Positions 33,049 through 42,548 of a stretch of DNA of 64,000 nucleotides are shown one piece after another (within the stretch, counting starts at the first letter, position 1; the number at the start of each line of letters is the position of its first letter). Location: positions 310,001 through 374,000 of the forward strand of contig NZ_AFCF02000001.1 of assembly GCF_000203975.2 (NCBI RefSeq), given 5' to 3'. The stretch is from Leisingera sp. ANG1 (GTDB lineage Bacteria; Pseudomonadota; Alphaproteobacteria; Rhodobacterales; Rhodobacteraceae). The notes under the pieces are model-generated. The model saw nothing but the letters and a program-made list of their open reading frames with translations. It was not told the DNA's origin and made no database searches. The translations under genes were made by a program, and so were the position numbers.

Positions 33049-34602
33049 TCAGCGCCAGGCATAGACCGCGCAGCCGGTGGAGCCGCTGGAGGTGAAACTG
33101 CGCCCGTCCGCCGCCAGGCGGCCGCGCCAGGTGACGGTGATGCCGGGAAAGTAGTCCGTGCCGCTGATCTGCTGGCCGTTCAGGTAGACTTCTGTGTTGG
33201 CGTTCTGGCCCAGTGAATCGCTGAGCCGCCCGTGGTATTTGTTGCCGCCTGCATGGGTGTAATGGACGTTCCCCGTGACCTTGACCACCAAGGCGCAGGT
33301 GGCCTTGAACTTCCAGGCGCCTGCCAGCGGCGCAGCGGCTTTTGTTGGAGAAGGTGCCGGGGCGGAGGCAGTTCTGGGCGCAGATTTACAGATTTCCCCC
33401 GACTTTTGGCGCAGTTCCTCCAGTGCGTGGGCGGTGCCCAGATCATCGGCGCCGAGGGTGCTGTCCGACGCCGCAAGGTAGGCTGCAAAGGCGCTGCGGG
33501 TGCGCGGGCCGGCAATTCCGTCCGGGCGGCCGGCCTGGCAGCCGATTTCGTTCAGCGCCGCCTGTGTGTCCCGCATCACCGCCTTGGAGTCCGGGATGAC
33601 CGGAACGTCAGGGGTTCCGGGCGTTTCCCGGGCAGGTGGCTCCGCCTGCGCCTGTTCAGTTTCCAGTCCCTGCCTTAGCTGCAAGGCAACTGTGTAGGTG
33701 TATTCGTCCTCGCGGCCTGTGTAGCGTTCCAGAAAGCTATCGAGGGCCTGCGGGGTTCCCATCGAACGGGCGACCTCAAAATCCGTTTGCATTGTACTTG
33801 CAGGCAAGGGCGCAGGTTCAGCGGGCAGGGCGGCCTGGGTGAAATAGAATTCCCCCAGCATTTCATCATAATAAGCAGGCACCTGGCGGTGCTGGACGGT
33901 CAGCGCCAAGTCACGCACCTCGCGCCGGAGGCCCGCAACCAGCGTGCGCAGCTCAAGCCCCGGTTCGGACAACAGCGGCAGCAGCGCGCGGGTGAAGACG
34001 GAGTTTTCCGCCGTGTCGTCTTCGTTCAGACGGTCCAGTGCCAGCTGGCCTGCGCCGGCGGAGAAGATCACGAACGTGCCTTGCGGGGCTGCGATCCGTC
34101 CCAGCCCGCGGGTGGTGCCGATGCTGCGGCCCTCGACCAGTTCGAACGGGTTGTTGCGGCAGGCGTCGATAATCACCACGGCGGAGCGTGCACCAGTCTT
34201 GCGGACGCGGTCCAAGAGGTCGGACAGGGCGATGGATTCGGATTTCACAAAATCGCTGCCGCCCGCGCTGGGGGCGGCGATGTCAGTGGGCAGCAGGTAA
34301 TTCTCGCCGTCGATTTCCACCCCGTGGCCGGCAAAGAAGACAAAGGCCGCATCACCGGGTTCCAGCCGGGCGGTGAACTCAGAAATCTTCTTGTTCAGCC
34401 CGCGTCGGTCCTGGTCCAGCGCTGTGGTGACGGTGAAGCCCAGCTCATTCAGTTTTGTGCCAATAGACTGCGCGTCTGCGCGGGCCTTGGCCAGAACGGG
34501 AACGTCGGAATAGCTGTTATTGCCAATGACCAGTGCCATCCGGTTCTGTGCGGCTGCGGCGATGGGCAGGAGACAAAGAAACAGAACACTGAGGAAACGC
34601 AT
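33049..34602 (-). CDS. Secreted caspase-like protease (orthocaspase) with peptidoglycan-binding-like domain
   Basis: 517 residues from the ATG at 34602; a TTG start at 34623 is possible. A signal peptide (1-18) leads into a C14 caspase-like domain. The dyad is complete: His93 in FVFFAGHGVEIDGENYLLP and Cys148 in VVIIDACRNNPFE. A helical segment with EYTYTVALQLRQGLE follows, then a Pro-rich linker and a peptidoglycan-binding-1-like repeat (about 345-385, TQAALNEIGCQAGRPDGIAGPRTRSAF). Last comes a C-terminal beta domain with two cysteines (430-517, ending SSGSTGCAVYAWR). It is probably periplasmic with Arg/Lys specificity. A perfect palindrome lies upstream, and it follows the radical SAM gene on the same strand. 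Confidence 0.87.
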   Translation of the reverse strand: MRFLSVLFLCLLPIAAAAQNRMALVIGNNSYSDVPVLAKARADAQSIGTKLNELGFTVTTALDQDRRGLNKKISEFTARLEPGDAAFVFFAGHGVEIDGENYLLPTDIAAPSAGGSDFVKSESIALSDLLDRVRKTGARSAVVIIDACRNNPFELVEGRSIGTTRGLGRIAAPQGTFVIFSAGAGQLALDRLNEDDTAENSVFTRALLPLLSEPGLELRTLVAGLRREVRDLALTVQHRQVPAYYDEMLGEFYFTQAALPAEPAPLPASTMQTDFEVARSMGTPQALDSFLERYTGREDEYTYTVALQLRQGLETEQAQAEPPARETPGTPDVPVIPDSKAVMRDTQAALNEIGCQAGRPDGIAGPRTRSAFAAYLAASDSTLGADDLGTAHALEELRQKSGEICKSAPRTASAPAPSPTKAAAPLAGAWKFKATCALVVKVTGNVHYTHAGGNKYHGRLSDSLGQNANTEVYLNGQQISGTDYFPGITVTWRGRLAADGRSFTSSGSTGCAVYAWR

Positions 34603-34624
34603 GACACAACACCCGGCAGACAAT

Positions 34625-34642
34625 ATGGCACCATGGTGCCAT
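34625..34642. promoter_or_regulatory. 18-bp perfect palindrome upstream of the orthocaspase gene
   Basis: ATGGCACCATGGTGCCAT, 22 bp before the ATG and in the 73-bp gap after the radical SAM gene. The position suits a dimeric repressor operator; no regulator can be assigned. Confidence 0.4.
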
Positions 34643-34675
34643 CCCGCCGTGCACAGGTCAAAGCGTCTTGAGCAC

Positions 34676-35629
34676 TCAGGCCGAACAGCTGGCGCCGCCG
34701 AGGACGCAGAATTTTGCGCAATGGGGGTGGTTCAGCTGCACAGGGCGTTCGGCTTCCGCCAAGGTCGCGCCCATTTCGAACTCAGGGGAATACGGCAGCA
34801 GGGTACAGGCCAGAACGGCGGGAGTATCCGCGCCTTTGCGCTTCACGACCATGCGGGAGGAGGCGCACATCACGCTGTCGGGCGATTTGTTCAGGATGCC
34901 CCAGCAAGCGGTTGTGATTTCAGGGACTTCGACAGTTTCGTCCATTTCGGGGAACAGCACGGTCTGGCCGGGGTTCTGCGCGTCGATGGCAAAGCCGTAT
35001 TCGGCAAACAGCGCGGCGTACCCCACGCGGGCCTCGGCATCTGTCTCGCCCCAGACGGTGCGGCCTGCGACGGCCATGCGGAAGCCGTTGTCCCGCAGCC
35101 ATTCCATGCCTTCGATGGTCTTGGCAAAGCTGCCCGCACCGCGTTCTTTGTCGTGCAGTTCGGCGCTGTGGTGGTCGACCGAGATCCGCAGGGTCAGCTT
35201 GTCCCCGAAGTCTTCCAGCAGGGCCAGCAAGCCCGCCTTGACCGTCTTGCGCATCATCGGGCGCATGGCGTTGGTGAGGATCAGCACCTCGAACCCGCGC
35301 TCCAGCGCGGCGCGGGCCATTGGGATCATGTCCGGGTTCATGAAGGGCTCGCCACCGGTGAAGCCGATTTCCCGGATCGGCCAGTTCCGGTCCGCGATCT
35401 GCTCCAGGTAGTCCTGCACTTCCGCTGCAGTCAGATAGACCAGCGCATCATTGCTGGGGGAGCTGAGAATATAGCAGTTGCTGCATTCGATGTTGCACAG
35501 AGTGCCGGTATTGAACCAAAGGGTCTCCGGATGGCTGAGCGGCACAGAGGCGCGCTGCTGACCGTCTGCCGTCACAAAGGCGTCTTGGAACTTGCCTAGG
35601 TTGGCGGCAGATTTTTGCAGGTCTTTCAT
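34676..35629 (-). CDS. Radical SAM protein
   Basis: 317 residues. The SAM-cluster motif is C45NIEC49SNC52 after TLWFNTGTL, followed by IGFTGGEPFMNPDM (the GGEP motif binding SAM) and LRISVDHHSAE. The C-terminus adds Cys304, Cys308 and Cys315 (HCAKFCVLGGASC), with further cysteines in TTACWGIL, MCASS and LACTLLP, enough for an auxiliary Fe-S cluster as in SPASM/twitch proteins, though the SPASM pattern is not exact. The reaction is unknown. No obvious precursor peptide gene or partner is adjacent; the orthocaspase follows 73 bp later on the same strand. Confidence 0.85.
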   Translation of the reverse strand: MKDLQKSAANLGKFQDAFVTADGQQRASVPLSHPETLWFNTGTLCNIECSNCYILSSPSNDALVYLTAAEVQDYLEQIADRNWPIREIGFTGGEPFMNPDMIPMARAALERGFEVLILTNAMRPMMRKTVKAGLLALLEDFGDKLTLRISVDHHSAELHDKERGAGSFAKTIEGMEWLRDNGFRMAVAGRTVWGETDAEARVGYAALFAEYGFAIDAQNPGQTVLFPEMDETVEVPEITTACWGILNKSPDSVMCASSRMVVKRKGADTPAVLACTLLPYSPEFEMGATLAEAERPVQLNHPHCAKFCVLGGASCSA

Positions 35630-35769
35630 GCGGATGTCCTTCGGGGCAGTTCCTTTCGCGGCAAGCTACCTTATACTGGGAACGAATTGAAAGCAGCCGG
35701 GCAGGCACATGACAGGGATGTGAGCGGCAGTGTGCCGCGCCTGCACCGGCCGAGACAGGATGAACAAGA

Positions 35770-37245
35770 ATGGTTTCGCGTGTGATACCGGTCGATCCGT
35801 TTGACCTGGTGATTTTTGGCGGCACTGGCGATCTGGCGCAGCGCAAGATCCTGCCCGCGCTGTTCCGCCGCCATTGCGCCGGCCAGCTGACCGGGGATGA
35901 GCGTATTATAGGCGCTGCGCGCACCAGCCTGACCAGTGACGAATACCGGACAGTCGTGGCGGAAGCCCTGCGCACGCATGCGGGACCCAAGGCCTGCGGC
36001 GGCGGTGCGCTGGAGGCGTTTCTGGAGCGGGTGAGCTATGTGGCGCTGGACGCGTTGGGCGAGGAGGGCTGGCAGGAGCTGAGCCAGCAGCTGCGCCCGC
36101 CGGAGAGCGTCTCGATCCGAATGTTTTATTTTTCGGTCGGCCCCGGTCTGTTCGGGCCGTTGGCAGAACGTCTGCACCGGCACGGGCTGGCCAATGCGGA
36201 CACGCGGATCGTGGTGGAGAAACCCTTTGGCCGCGATCTGGAGACTGCGCGGGAATTGAACCGCACCCTGGCCAGCCACTTTGACGAAGGCCAGATCTAC
36301 CGGATTGACCATTACCTGGGCAAAGAAACGGTGCAGAACCTGATGGCGGTCCGGTTCGGCAATATGCTGTTTGAGCCATTGTGGAACAGCCAGTATGTCG
36401 ATCACATCCAGATCACCGTGGCGGAAACCGTCGGGGTGGAAGGGCGCGAGGAGTATTACGAGCGCGCAGGCGCGATGCGCGACATGATGCAGAACCACCT
36501 GATGCAGCTCTTGTGCCTCATTGCAATGGAGCCGCCGGCGAAATTCGACCCGGACGCGGTGCGCGATGAGAAGCTGAAGGTGATCCGGGCGCTGGACCCG
36601 GTGGAGCCGCATCACATCGTGCGCGGCCAGTATCAGGCCAATCTGGACCCGGAGGCGCCGCATCCCTCCTACCGCGGGCTGGTTGGCAACCCGCGCAGCA
36701 CCACGGAGAGCTATGTTGCGCTGAAGGCGCATATCAGCAATTGGCGGTGGGCGGGCACGCCGTTCTACCTGCGCACGGGCAAGCGTTTGGTGAACCGGTC
36801 CTCCGTCATCAACGTGATGTTCAAGGACGCGCCGCATTCGATTTTCGGGGCCGAGGCCGGGCGGCACGCCAACCATCTGAAGATCCGCCTGCAGCCCAAT
36901 GAAGGCATTACGCTGAGCGTGACCATCAAGGAACCGGGGCAGGGCGGGATGCGGCTGATAGACGTGCCCTTGGACATGAGCTTTGCCGAGGCGCTGGGGC
37001 CGGAGGGCGGTGATCCGCCGGATGCCTACGAGCGTTTGATTATGGATGTTGTGCGCGGCAACCAGACGTTGTTTATGAGGGGTGACGAGGTAGAAGCCGC
37101 ATGGGCCTGGACCGATCCGGTAATTGAGGGCTGGAAATCCCGCGGCGATGTGCCTAAACCCTACGTTAGCGGTACCACCGGTCCGGAGGATGCCAATTTG
37201 CTGATGCGCCGCGACGGGCGTGAATGGAGGGGGATCAACCCATGA
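35770..37245 (+). CDS. zwf: Glucose-6-phosphate 1-dehydrogenase
   Basis: 491 residues. NADP-binding GGTGDLA is at 17-23, and the active-site motif RIDHYLGKETVQN begins at about 178 with the catalytic His. The glucose-6-P-binding VVEKPFGRDLETA and the C-terminal domain with NRSSVINVMFKDAP are also present. It oxidises glucose-6-P to 6-phosphogluconolactone. The stop overlaps the pgl start (ATGA), and pgi follows, giving a zwf-pgl-pgi operon feeding the Entner-Doudoroff or pentose phosphate pathway; edd/eda are not in the window. It is divergent from the radical SAM gene. Confidence 0.97.
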   Translation: MVSRVIPVDPFDLVIFGGTGDLAQRKILPALFRRHCAGQLTGDERIIGAARTSLTSDEYRTVVAEALRTHAGPKACGGGALEAFLERVSYVALDALGEEGWQELSQQLRPPESVSIRMFYFSVGPGLFGPLAERLHRHGLANADTRIVVEKPFGRDLETARELNRTLASHFDEGQIYRIDHYLGKETVQNLMAVRFGNMLFEPLWNSQYVDHIQITVAETVGVEGREEYYERAGAMRDMMQNHLMQLLCLIAMEPPAKFDPDAVRDEKLKVIRALDPVEPHHIVRGQYQANLDPEAPHPSYRGLVGNPRSTTESYVALKAHISNWRWAGTPFYLRTGKRLVNRSSVINVMFKDAPHSIFGAEAGRHANHLKIRLQPNEGITLSVTIKEPGQGGMRLIDVPLDMSFAEALGPEGGDPPDAYERLIMDVVRGNQTLFMRGDEVEAAWAWTDPVIEGWKSRGDVPKPYVSGTTGPEDANLLMRRDGREWRGINP

Positions 37246-37913
37246 AATTCAACGAATACCCTGATCAGGACATGCTGGCGATCGAAGTTGCGAATGAAAT
37301 CGCTGGGGATCTGAAGACCCATCTGCTGCATCATGATGCGGCGTCCTTTGCGGTTGCGGGCGGCACCTCGCCAGGGCTTATCTTTGATGATCTCTGTGCT
37401 GCAGACATCGAATGGGACCGGGTGCATGTCCTGGCGACGGATGAGCGCTGGGTGCCGCAGGAGCATGCCCGCTCCAACGCGGCGATGATCCGCAAGCGGC
37501 TGCTGCAGAACCGGGCCTCGGGGGCACAGTTCCTGCCGTTTCATGTGCCGGAGCGGGAACCGGAGGAGGTGCTGGCGGAGCTTGAAAGCCGGGTGGTTCC
37601 GGAGCTGCCGCTGTCGGTGCTGCTGCTGGGCATGGGTGAGGACATGCACACGGCCTCGCTGTTCCCAGGTGCGGCCGGAATTGAAGAGGTTTTGGCGGCT
37701 GACGCACCGCCGCTGGCGGTGATGCGGCCGGACAGCCAGCCCGAAGCGAGGATCAGCCTGACTGCGCGGGTGCTGGACGGAGCGATTGCCAAGCATCTGG
37801 TGATCTTCGGCGATGCCAAGCGCAAGGCATTGGAAAAGGCAATGACGCTGCCGCCGGAAGAGGCGCCAATTCAGGCAGTTCTGTCCGAGACGTCCGTCCA
37901 TTGGGCGCCTTGA
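37242..37913 (+). CDS. pgl: 6-phosphogluconolactonase (DevB/Pgl type)
   Basis: 223 residues from the ATG at 37242, with GGAGGGGG upstream inside the end of zwf. NagB-like fold: [16 protein letters not shown] (sugar-phosphate loop), [26 protein letters not shown] and [17 protein letters not shown] match the Pgl active site. It hydrolyses 6-phosphogluconolactone from Zwf. A 4-nt overlap with zwf and a 17-bp gap to pgi show an operon. Confidence 0.94.
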   Translation: MKFNEYPDQDMLAIEVANEIAGDLKTHLLHHDAASFAVAGGTSPGLIFDDLCAADIEWDRVHVLATDERWVPQEHARSNAAMIRKRLLQNRASGAQFLPFHVPEREPEEVLAELESRVVPELPLSVLLLGMGEDMHTASLFPGAAGIEEVLAADAPPLAVMRPDSQPEARISLTARVLDGAIAKHLVIFGDAKRKALEKAMTLPPEEAPIQAVLSETSVHWAP

Positions 37914-37930
37914 ACTCAGGAAAGGTAGAA

Positions 37931-39538
37931 ATGTTCACTGCATTGAAGACGCTGCATTCCGAAGTTTGCGGCGAAGACATTGTTGATCTGTTTAAGAAAA
38001 ACCCGGACCGGGCCGAAGATTTCAGCGTGCGGTTTGAAACCCTGCTGTTTGACTATTCGAAAACCCGGATTTCTGCCAAAGTCCGCACCGCTCTGACGGG
38101 CCTGTGCGAAGACCGGAAAGTTGCCGCCAAGCGCGAAGCGATGTTCGAGGGCGGGCAAATCAACGAAACCGAACAGCGGGCCGTGTTGCACACGGCGTTG
38201 CGCGATCCCGACGGACCGGAGCTGCTGGTTGACGGTGAAGATATCCGGGCGCCCCTGCGCCAGACGCTTGAGCGGATGGAGAAATTGGCCGCCGATGTCC
38301 GCTCTGGCGTTATGCAGGGGCCGGGCGGCACGTTTACCGACGTGGTCAACATCGGCATTGGCGGTTCAGACCTGGGGCCGGTCATGGCGACGCTGGCGCT
38401 GGCACCCTATCATGACGGGCCGCGCTGCCATTTTGTGTCCAACGTGGATGGCGCGCATATTCACGACATCCTGCAACGGCTTGATCCCCAAACAACGTTG
38501 GTGATCGTTGCTTCCAAGACCTTCACCACCATTGAAACCATGACCAATGCGGCGACGGCGCGGCGCTGGGTTGAGGCGGGCGGCGGCGATCCTGCTCAGC
38601 AGTTCCTGGCCCTGTCGACCTCTGAGGAGGAAACAGCCGCCTTTGGCATTCCGCGCAAGCATGTGTTCGGGTTTGAGGACTGGGTTGGCGGGCGCTATTC
38701 GGTCTGGGGGCCGATCGGACTGAGCCTGATGCTGGCTGTCGGGCCGGAGAATTTCCGCGCCTTTCTGGCCGGCGCCAAGGCGATGGATGACCATTTCCGC
38801 AGCGCGCCCTGGCAGCAGAACATGCCGGTAATGCTGGCGTTGACCGGGATCTGGCACCGGCAGGTCTGCGGCCATCCGACCCGCGCGGTGCTGCCCTATG
38901 ACCAGCGGCTTCGGCGGCTGCCGGCCTATCTGCAGCAATTGGAGATGGAGTCAAACGGCAAGATGGTGGCGATGGATGGTACGGCGCTGCCATATCCCTC
39001 CGGCCCGGTGGTCTGGGGGGAACCCGGCACCAACGGCCAGCACGCGTTTTATCAGCTGCTGCATCAGGGCACGTCGGTTATTCCTGCCGAGTTTCTGGTG
39101 GCCGCCCAAGGGCATGAGCCGGAGCTGGCACATCACCACAAGCTGTTGGTGGCGAACTGCCTGGCCCAGTCTGAGGCGCTGATGCGCGGCCGCAGTCTGG
39201 AGGAAGCCTGCGCACTGATGCGGGCCAAAGGCTATGAGGGTGCTGAGCTGGAACGTCAGGCGCGGCACCGGGTGTTTCCGGGCAACCGGCCCTCGACAAC
39301 GCTGGTCTACCCGAAACTGACCCCGTATGTGCTGGGCCAGATCATTGCCCTTTATGAACACCGGGTGTTTGTCGAGGGGGTGATCCTGGGGATCAACTCC
39401 TTTGACCAATGGGGGGTGGAGCTGGGCAAGGAACTGGCCAACACGCTGGCTCCGCTGCTCGCGGGGGAGAAGAGCGCAGACGGCAAAGACGGCTCAACCC
39501 GCGCTTTGCTGGATTATGTGCGCGGCGCCGGTGGCTAA
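37931..39538 (+). CDS. pgi: Glucose-6-phosphate isomerase
   Basis: 535 residues from the ATG at 37931 (GGAAAGG upstream). Family signatures include [66 protein letters not shown] and the C-terminal [15 protein letters not shown] with the catalytic Lys. It interconverts glucose-6-P and fructose-6-P. Third gene of the zwf-pgl-pgi operon, which ends at a strong hairpin at 39553-39576. Confidence 0.97.
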   Translation: MFTALKTLHSEVCGEDIVDLFKKNPDRAEDFSVRFETLLFDYSKTRISAKVRTALTGLCEDRKVAAKREAMFEGGQINETEQRAVLHTALRDPDGPELLVDGEDIRAPLRQTLERMEKLAADVRSGVMQGPGGTFTDVVNIGIGGSDLGPVMATLALAPYHDGPRCHFVSNVDGAHIHDILQRLDPQTTLVIVASKTFTTIETMTNAATARRWVEAGGGDPAQQFLALSTSEEETAAFGIPRKHVFGFEDWVGGRYSVWGPIGLSLMLAVGPENFRAFLAGAKAMDDHFRSAPWQQNMPVMLALTGIWHRQVCGHPTRAVLPYDQRLRRLPAYLQQLEMESNGKMVAMDGTALPYPSGPVVWGEPGTNGQHAFYQLLHQGTSVIPAEFLVAAQGHEPELAHHHKLLVANCLAQSEALMRGRSLEEACALMRAKGYEGAELERQARHRVFPGNRPSTTLVYPKLTPYVLGQIIALYEHRVFVEGVILGINSFDQWGVELGKELANTLAPLLAGEKSADGKDGSTRALLDYVRGAGG

Positions 39539-39552
39539 CGTTCACAGTATAC

Positions 39553-39576
39553 CCGCGGGGCGGAAACGCCCCGCGG
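39553..39576. terminator. Strong hairpin between pgi and the convergent gene
   Basis: CCGCGGGGCG, GAAA tetraloop, CGCCCCGCGG: a 10-bp GC stem 14 bp past pgi and 6 bp before the convergent stop; usable in both directions, no clear T-run. Confidence 0.6.
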
Positions 39577-39582
39577 CAATGA

Positions 39583-40065
39583 TCAGGGCAGCGTTACGCT
39601 GCTGGTGATCGTGTTGACGAAGTTACCGCTTGCCGGATCGGTGAGCGAAGAAAACTTGCCGCCGCCCTCAGCTGTTGCCCAGGGGCCGGTTCCGCCGCTC
39701 AGTTTCCAGCTGCCGGTTAGGGCGCCGGAGGCATCCATGCCTTCGGCATGCCAATGCAGCACCACCTTGTCGCCGGCCTTGTCGGTGAAGGCGCAGATGC
39801 CGCCGCCGGTGACACCGGATGGTGCGGCCTCAACCGCGCCAAAGCACGGCCCGGCGGCGCCGTTCATCGGATGATCGGCGTCTTCCATCTCGACATTTTC
39901 GTAAGAGCTGCTGGTCTGGATCACCATATGGCCGTCTGCAATCTCAGTAGGTGTGTTGCTGGCGATGCCTGTTCCGGTGCCGCCCTGTTCCCAGGTTGTG
40001 CCCGCACCTGCGGTTCCGGCGCTGAATGCACACAGAAGTGCGGCGGCGAAATAGTGACGTGTCAT
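39583..40065 (-). CDS. Secreted protein of unknown function
   Basis: 160 residues. A signal peptide with FAAALLCAFSAGTAGA cleaves near 21. The mature part is small-residue- and Thr/Gly-rich, probably a beta barrel: TAIADGHMVIQTSSSYENVEM-like strands, GPCFGAVEAAPSGVTGGGICAFTDKAGDKVVLHWHAEG (two cysteines that could form a disulfide), LTGSWKLSGGTGPWATAEGGGKF. The last strands recall allene-oxide-cyclase/DUF3224-like barrels, but I cannot assign it. Monocistronic, convergent with pgi. Confidence 0.7.
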   Translation of the reverse strand: MTRHYFAAALLCAFSAGTAGAGTTWEQGGTGTGIASNTPTEIADGHMVIQTSSSYENVEMEDADHPMNGAAGPCFGAVEAAPSGVTGGGICAFTDKAGDKVVLHWHAEGMDASGALTGSWKLSGGTGPWATAEGGGKFSSLTDPASGNFVNTITSSVTLP

Positions 40066-40209
40066 ACTGGTACCCTCCCAAACTGGCCGCCCTTAACAAG
40101 CGGGCGTGCCGGGGCAGTTTAGCACAAACAGGCAGCAGGTGCTTGACCTTGGCGGTCAAAGGGCTGCGCCGTGAGAGCGTTCGGCAAGTATTTGAAAAAT
40201 ATGGAAGGC

Positions 40210-40283
40210 TGGAGCGGGTAGCGGGAATCGAACCCGCGCCTTAAGCTTGGGAAGCTCGCATGATACCATTTCACCATACCCGC
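40210..40283 (-). tRNA. tRNA-Gly (anticodon CCC)
   Basis: Minus-strand cloverleaf: acceptor GCGGGTA (40283-40277) pairs TACCCGC (40220-40214). D arm GTGA..TCAT, anticodon loop TTCCCAA with CCC at 40251-40249, T arm GCGGG-TTCGATT-CCCGC, discriminator T and an encoded CCA (40212-40210). The top anticodon-stem pair (27-43) is C-A. It reads GGG codons. Confidence 0.96.
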
Positions 40284-40302
40284 TCGTGAGGGCAGGATTA
40301 TG

Positions 40303-40334
40303 CTGCGGCGCCGGTAAGGTCAAGGGCGCCGCAG
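40303..40334. terminator. Hairpin after the ferredoxin-ASKHA gene
   Basis: CTGCGGCGCC, 12-nt loop, GGCGCCGCAG: 10-bp stem between the gene end at 40357 and the tRNA; no T-run on the minus strand. Confidence 0.4.
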
Positions 40335-40356
40335 CGGAATTTTCAGCCGGGCAGGA

Positions 40357-42402
40357 TCAGCCGCGGCGGCGTCTGCGGCGCCCGCCTGCGCCGTCGCCGT
40401 CACCGCCGCCGGTGTTGAAATTCACCTGCGGCAGGGTCACCACGGTTTCCAGGATCGGGAAGGGTTCCGCCGAATTCGGGATTGCCGAGGCGTTTACGAA
40501 ATGCTCTTGGAAGCGGGGTTCGACGGCGGTCTCGATCTTCTCGATCCGGCGCACGGTTTCCTCAATCTCGCCGCGCGCTTCGGTGTTCAGAAGCGCAATA
40601 CGGGCGCCGGTGCCCGCGGCGTTGCCGGCCGAGGTGACCTTCTCCAGCACGCAATCGGGGATCATGCCCAGAACCATCGCGTGTTTCGCTGAGATATGCG
40701 CGCCAAAGGCGCCGGCCAGCACTACGCGGTCGACGTTTTGAACGCCGAACTTGTCCATCAAGAGGCGCGCGCCGGAGTAGAGCGCCGCCTTGGCCATCTG
40801 GATCGCGCGGATGTCCGGGTTGGTGACGGTGATGGTTGGGCCGCCCTCGGCGGAGCCGTCCCACAGCATATAGGCATTGGTGCGCCCGTCCGCGATGCAG
40901 CGGGCGGAGCCGGTCTGCTCTGCCGAGCCGATCAGGCCCGAAGCATCCAGAACACCCGTCAGGCGCATCTCGGCAATCGCCTCAATGATGCCGGAGCCGC
41001 AGATTCCGGTGATACCGGTGGTGGCGATGGATTCCGAGAAGCCGTCCTCATCCGACCAGACGTCAGAGCCGATCACCCGGAAGCGCGGTTCCTTGGTCTC
41101 CGGGTTGATCTCAACGCGTTCGATGGCGCCGGGGGCGGCGCGTTGGCCGCTGGAGATCTGCGCGCCCTCAAACGCCGGGCCGGTGGGGGAGGAGCAGGCG
41201 AGAACCTTTTCCTTGTTGCCCAGCAGGATCTCGGCATTGGTTCCAACGTCCACGACCAGCACCAGGTCTTCGGATTTGTCGGGTGCTTCCGACAGCGCCA
41301 CCGCAGCAGCATCGGCGCCGACGTGGCCGGCAATGCACGGCAGCAGGTAGACGCGGGCGGCGGGGTGGATGTTCAGGTCCAGTTCCACAGCGCGCAGCGC
41401 CAGCGCATTGGAGGTCGCCAGCGCAAAGGGCGCCTGGCCCAGCTCGAACGGGTCAATCCCGAGGAACAGGTGGTGCATCACCGGGTTGCAGACAAAGACC
41501 GCATCCACGATCAGCGCTTTGTCGATCTCTGCCTCAGCCGCGATCTGAGTGAACAGCGCGTTCATGCCCTCGCGCACCGCGCGGGTCATTTCCTGGTCGC
41601 CGCCCTTGTTCATCATCGAATAGGAGACCCGGCTCATCAGGTCTTCGCCAAAACGGATCTGTGGGTTCATGATGCCGGAGGAGGCCACGACCTCGCCGGT
41701 CTGAAGGTCGCAGAGGTGCGCGGCGATGGTGGTGGAGCCAAGGTCGACCGCCAAGCCGTAGATCGAGCCCTCATAGAAGCCGGGCCAGATGTGCATGATC
41801 TTGGGCGGGTGGTTTTCGTCACCCAGATGCACGGCCACGGTGACCTTCCAGCCTCCTTTGCGCAGGGCAGGCTGAAGCACGCTCAGGATATGGAGGTCGG
41901 TCTTGACGCCTTTCAGGTTCCACTGGGCGTCCAGCGCCTCAATCAGCCGCTCCATATCGCCGGTGGGCTTGTGCATGTCGGGTTCTTCCACCTCGACATA
42001 GTACAGCCGGGTGGAGGGGTTCATGGTGATGTCGCGGGCCTCGGCGCGCTTGCGCACCACCTGGCGGTGGACCTGGCTTTCCGGCGGCACGTCGATCACG
42101 ATGTCGCCCTGAACGGTGGCCTGGCAGCCCAGGCGGCGGCCGTCGATCAGGCCGCGCTTGTCCTTGTAGCGCTGCTCGACCTTGTTCCACTCGCTCAGCG
42201 CGCCCTCGGCCACGGTCACACCGTGCTTCGGGAATTCGCCGTAGGAGGGCGTAATCTGGCACTTGGAGCAGATGCCGCGGCCGCCGCAGACCGAGTCGAG
42301 ATCGACACCGAGCTGCCGGGCGGCTGTCAGGATCGGCGTGCCCGCGGGGAAACGCCCGCGTTTGCCGGAGGGGGTAAACACAACGAGGGGTTCGTCAGTC
42401 AT
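40357..42402 (-). CDS. Ferredoxin-ASKHA protein (RamA/RACo-like corrinoid activator)
   Basis: 681 residues from the ATG at 42402 (AAGG 8 nt upstream). N-terminal plant-type [2Fe-2S] domain: Cys39, Cys45, Cys48 (CGGRGICSKC) and Cys93. A linker of about 130 residues follows, then an ASKHA ATPase core with GLAVDLGSTTIAAHLCDL, VVDVGTNAEILLG and the DUF4445 end GAFGAHISAKHAMVLGMIPD. Relatives use ATP to drive one-electron reduction of inactive Co(II) corrinoid proteins for methyltransferases. No corrinoid protein or methyltransferase is adjacent. The C-terminus is an odd Gly/Asp then Arg tail (GGGDGDGAGGRRRRRRG). Confidence 0.88.
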   Translation of the reverse strand: MTDEPLVVFTPSGKRGRFPAGTPILTAARQLGVDLDSVCGGRGICSKCQITPSYGEFPKHGVTVAEGALSEWNKVEQRYKDKRGLIDGRRLGCQATVQGDIVIDVPPESQVHRQVVRKRAEARDITMNPSTRLYYVEVEEPDMHKPTGDMERLIEALDAQWNLKGVKTDLHILSVLQPALRKGGWKVTVAVHLGDENHPPKIMHIWPGFYEGSIYGLAVDLGSTTIAAHLCDLQTGEVVASSGIMNPQIRFGEDLMSRVSYSMMNKGGDQEMTRAVREGMNALFTQIAAEAEIDKALIVDAVFVCNPVMHHLFLGIDPFELGQAPFALATSNALALRAVELDLNIHPAARVYLLPCIAGHVGADAAAVALSEAPDKSEDLVLVVDVGTNAEILLGNKEKVLACSSPTGPAFEGAQISSGQRAAPGAIERVEINPETKEPRFRVIGSDVWSDEDGFSESIATTGITGICGSGIIEAIAEMRLTGVLDASGLIGSAEQTGSARCIADGRTNAYMLWDGSAEGGPTITVTNPDIRAIQMAKAALYSGARLLMDKFGVQNVDRVVLAGAFGAHISAKHAMVLGMIPDCVLEKVTSAGNAAGTGARIALLNTEARGEIEETVRRIEKIETAVEPRFQEHFVNASAIPNSAEPFPILETVVTLPQVNFNTGGGDGDGAGGRRRRRRG

Positions 42403-42548
42403 GCCTGTGGCCTTCTCATTCCGCAATTTAGGCGGAGCATATGGGCTTTTGCGGCAAGCGAAAGGCAATGGGCGGCATTTTCCCGTCTGCGGGCGCCATT
42501 TTTGAAGAATTGATGTGTTTGAAATGCGATTTATGGCCCGGCTTTAGG

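Noticed and set aside
34676-35629. RiPP maturase with a precursor peptide
   Set aside because: I saw no plausible short precursor frame with a ribosome site next to it; kept only as a weak hypothesis.
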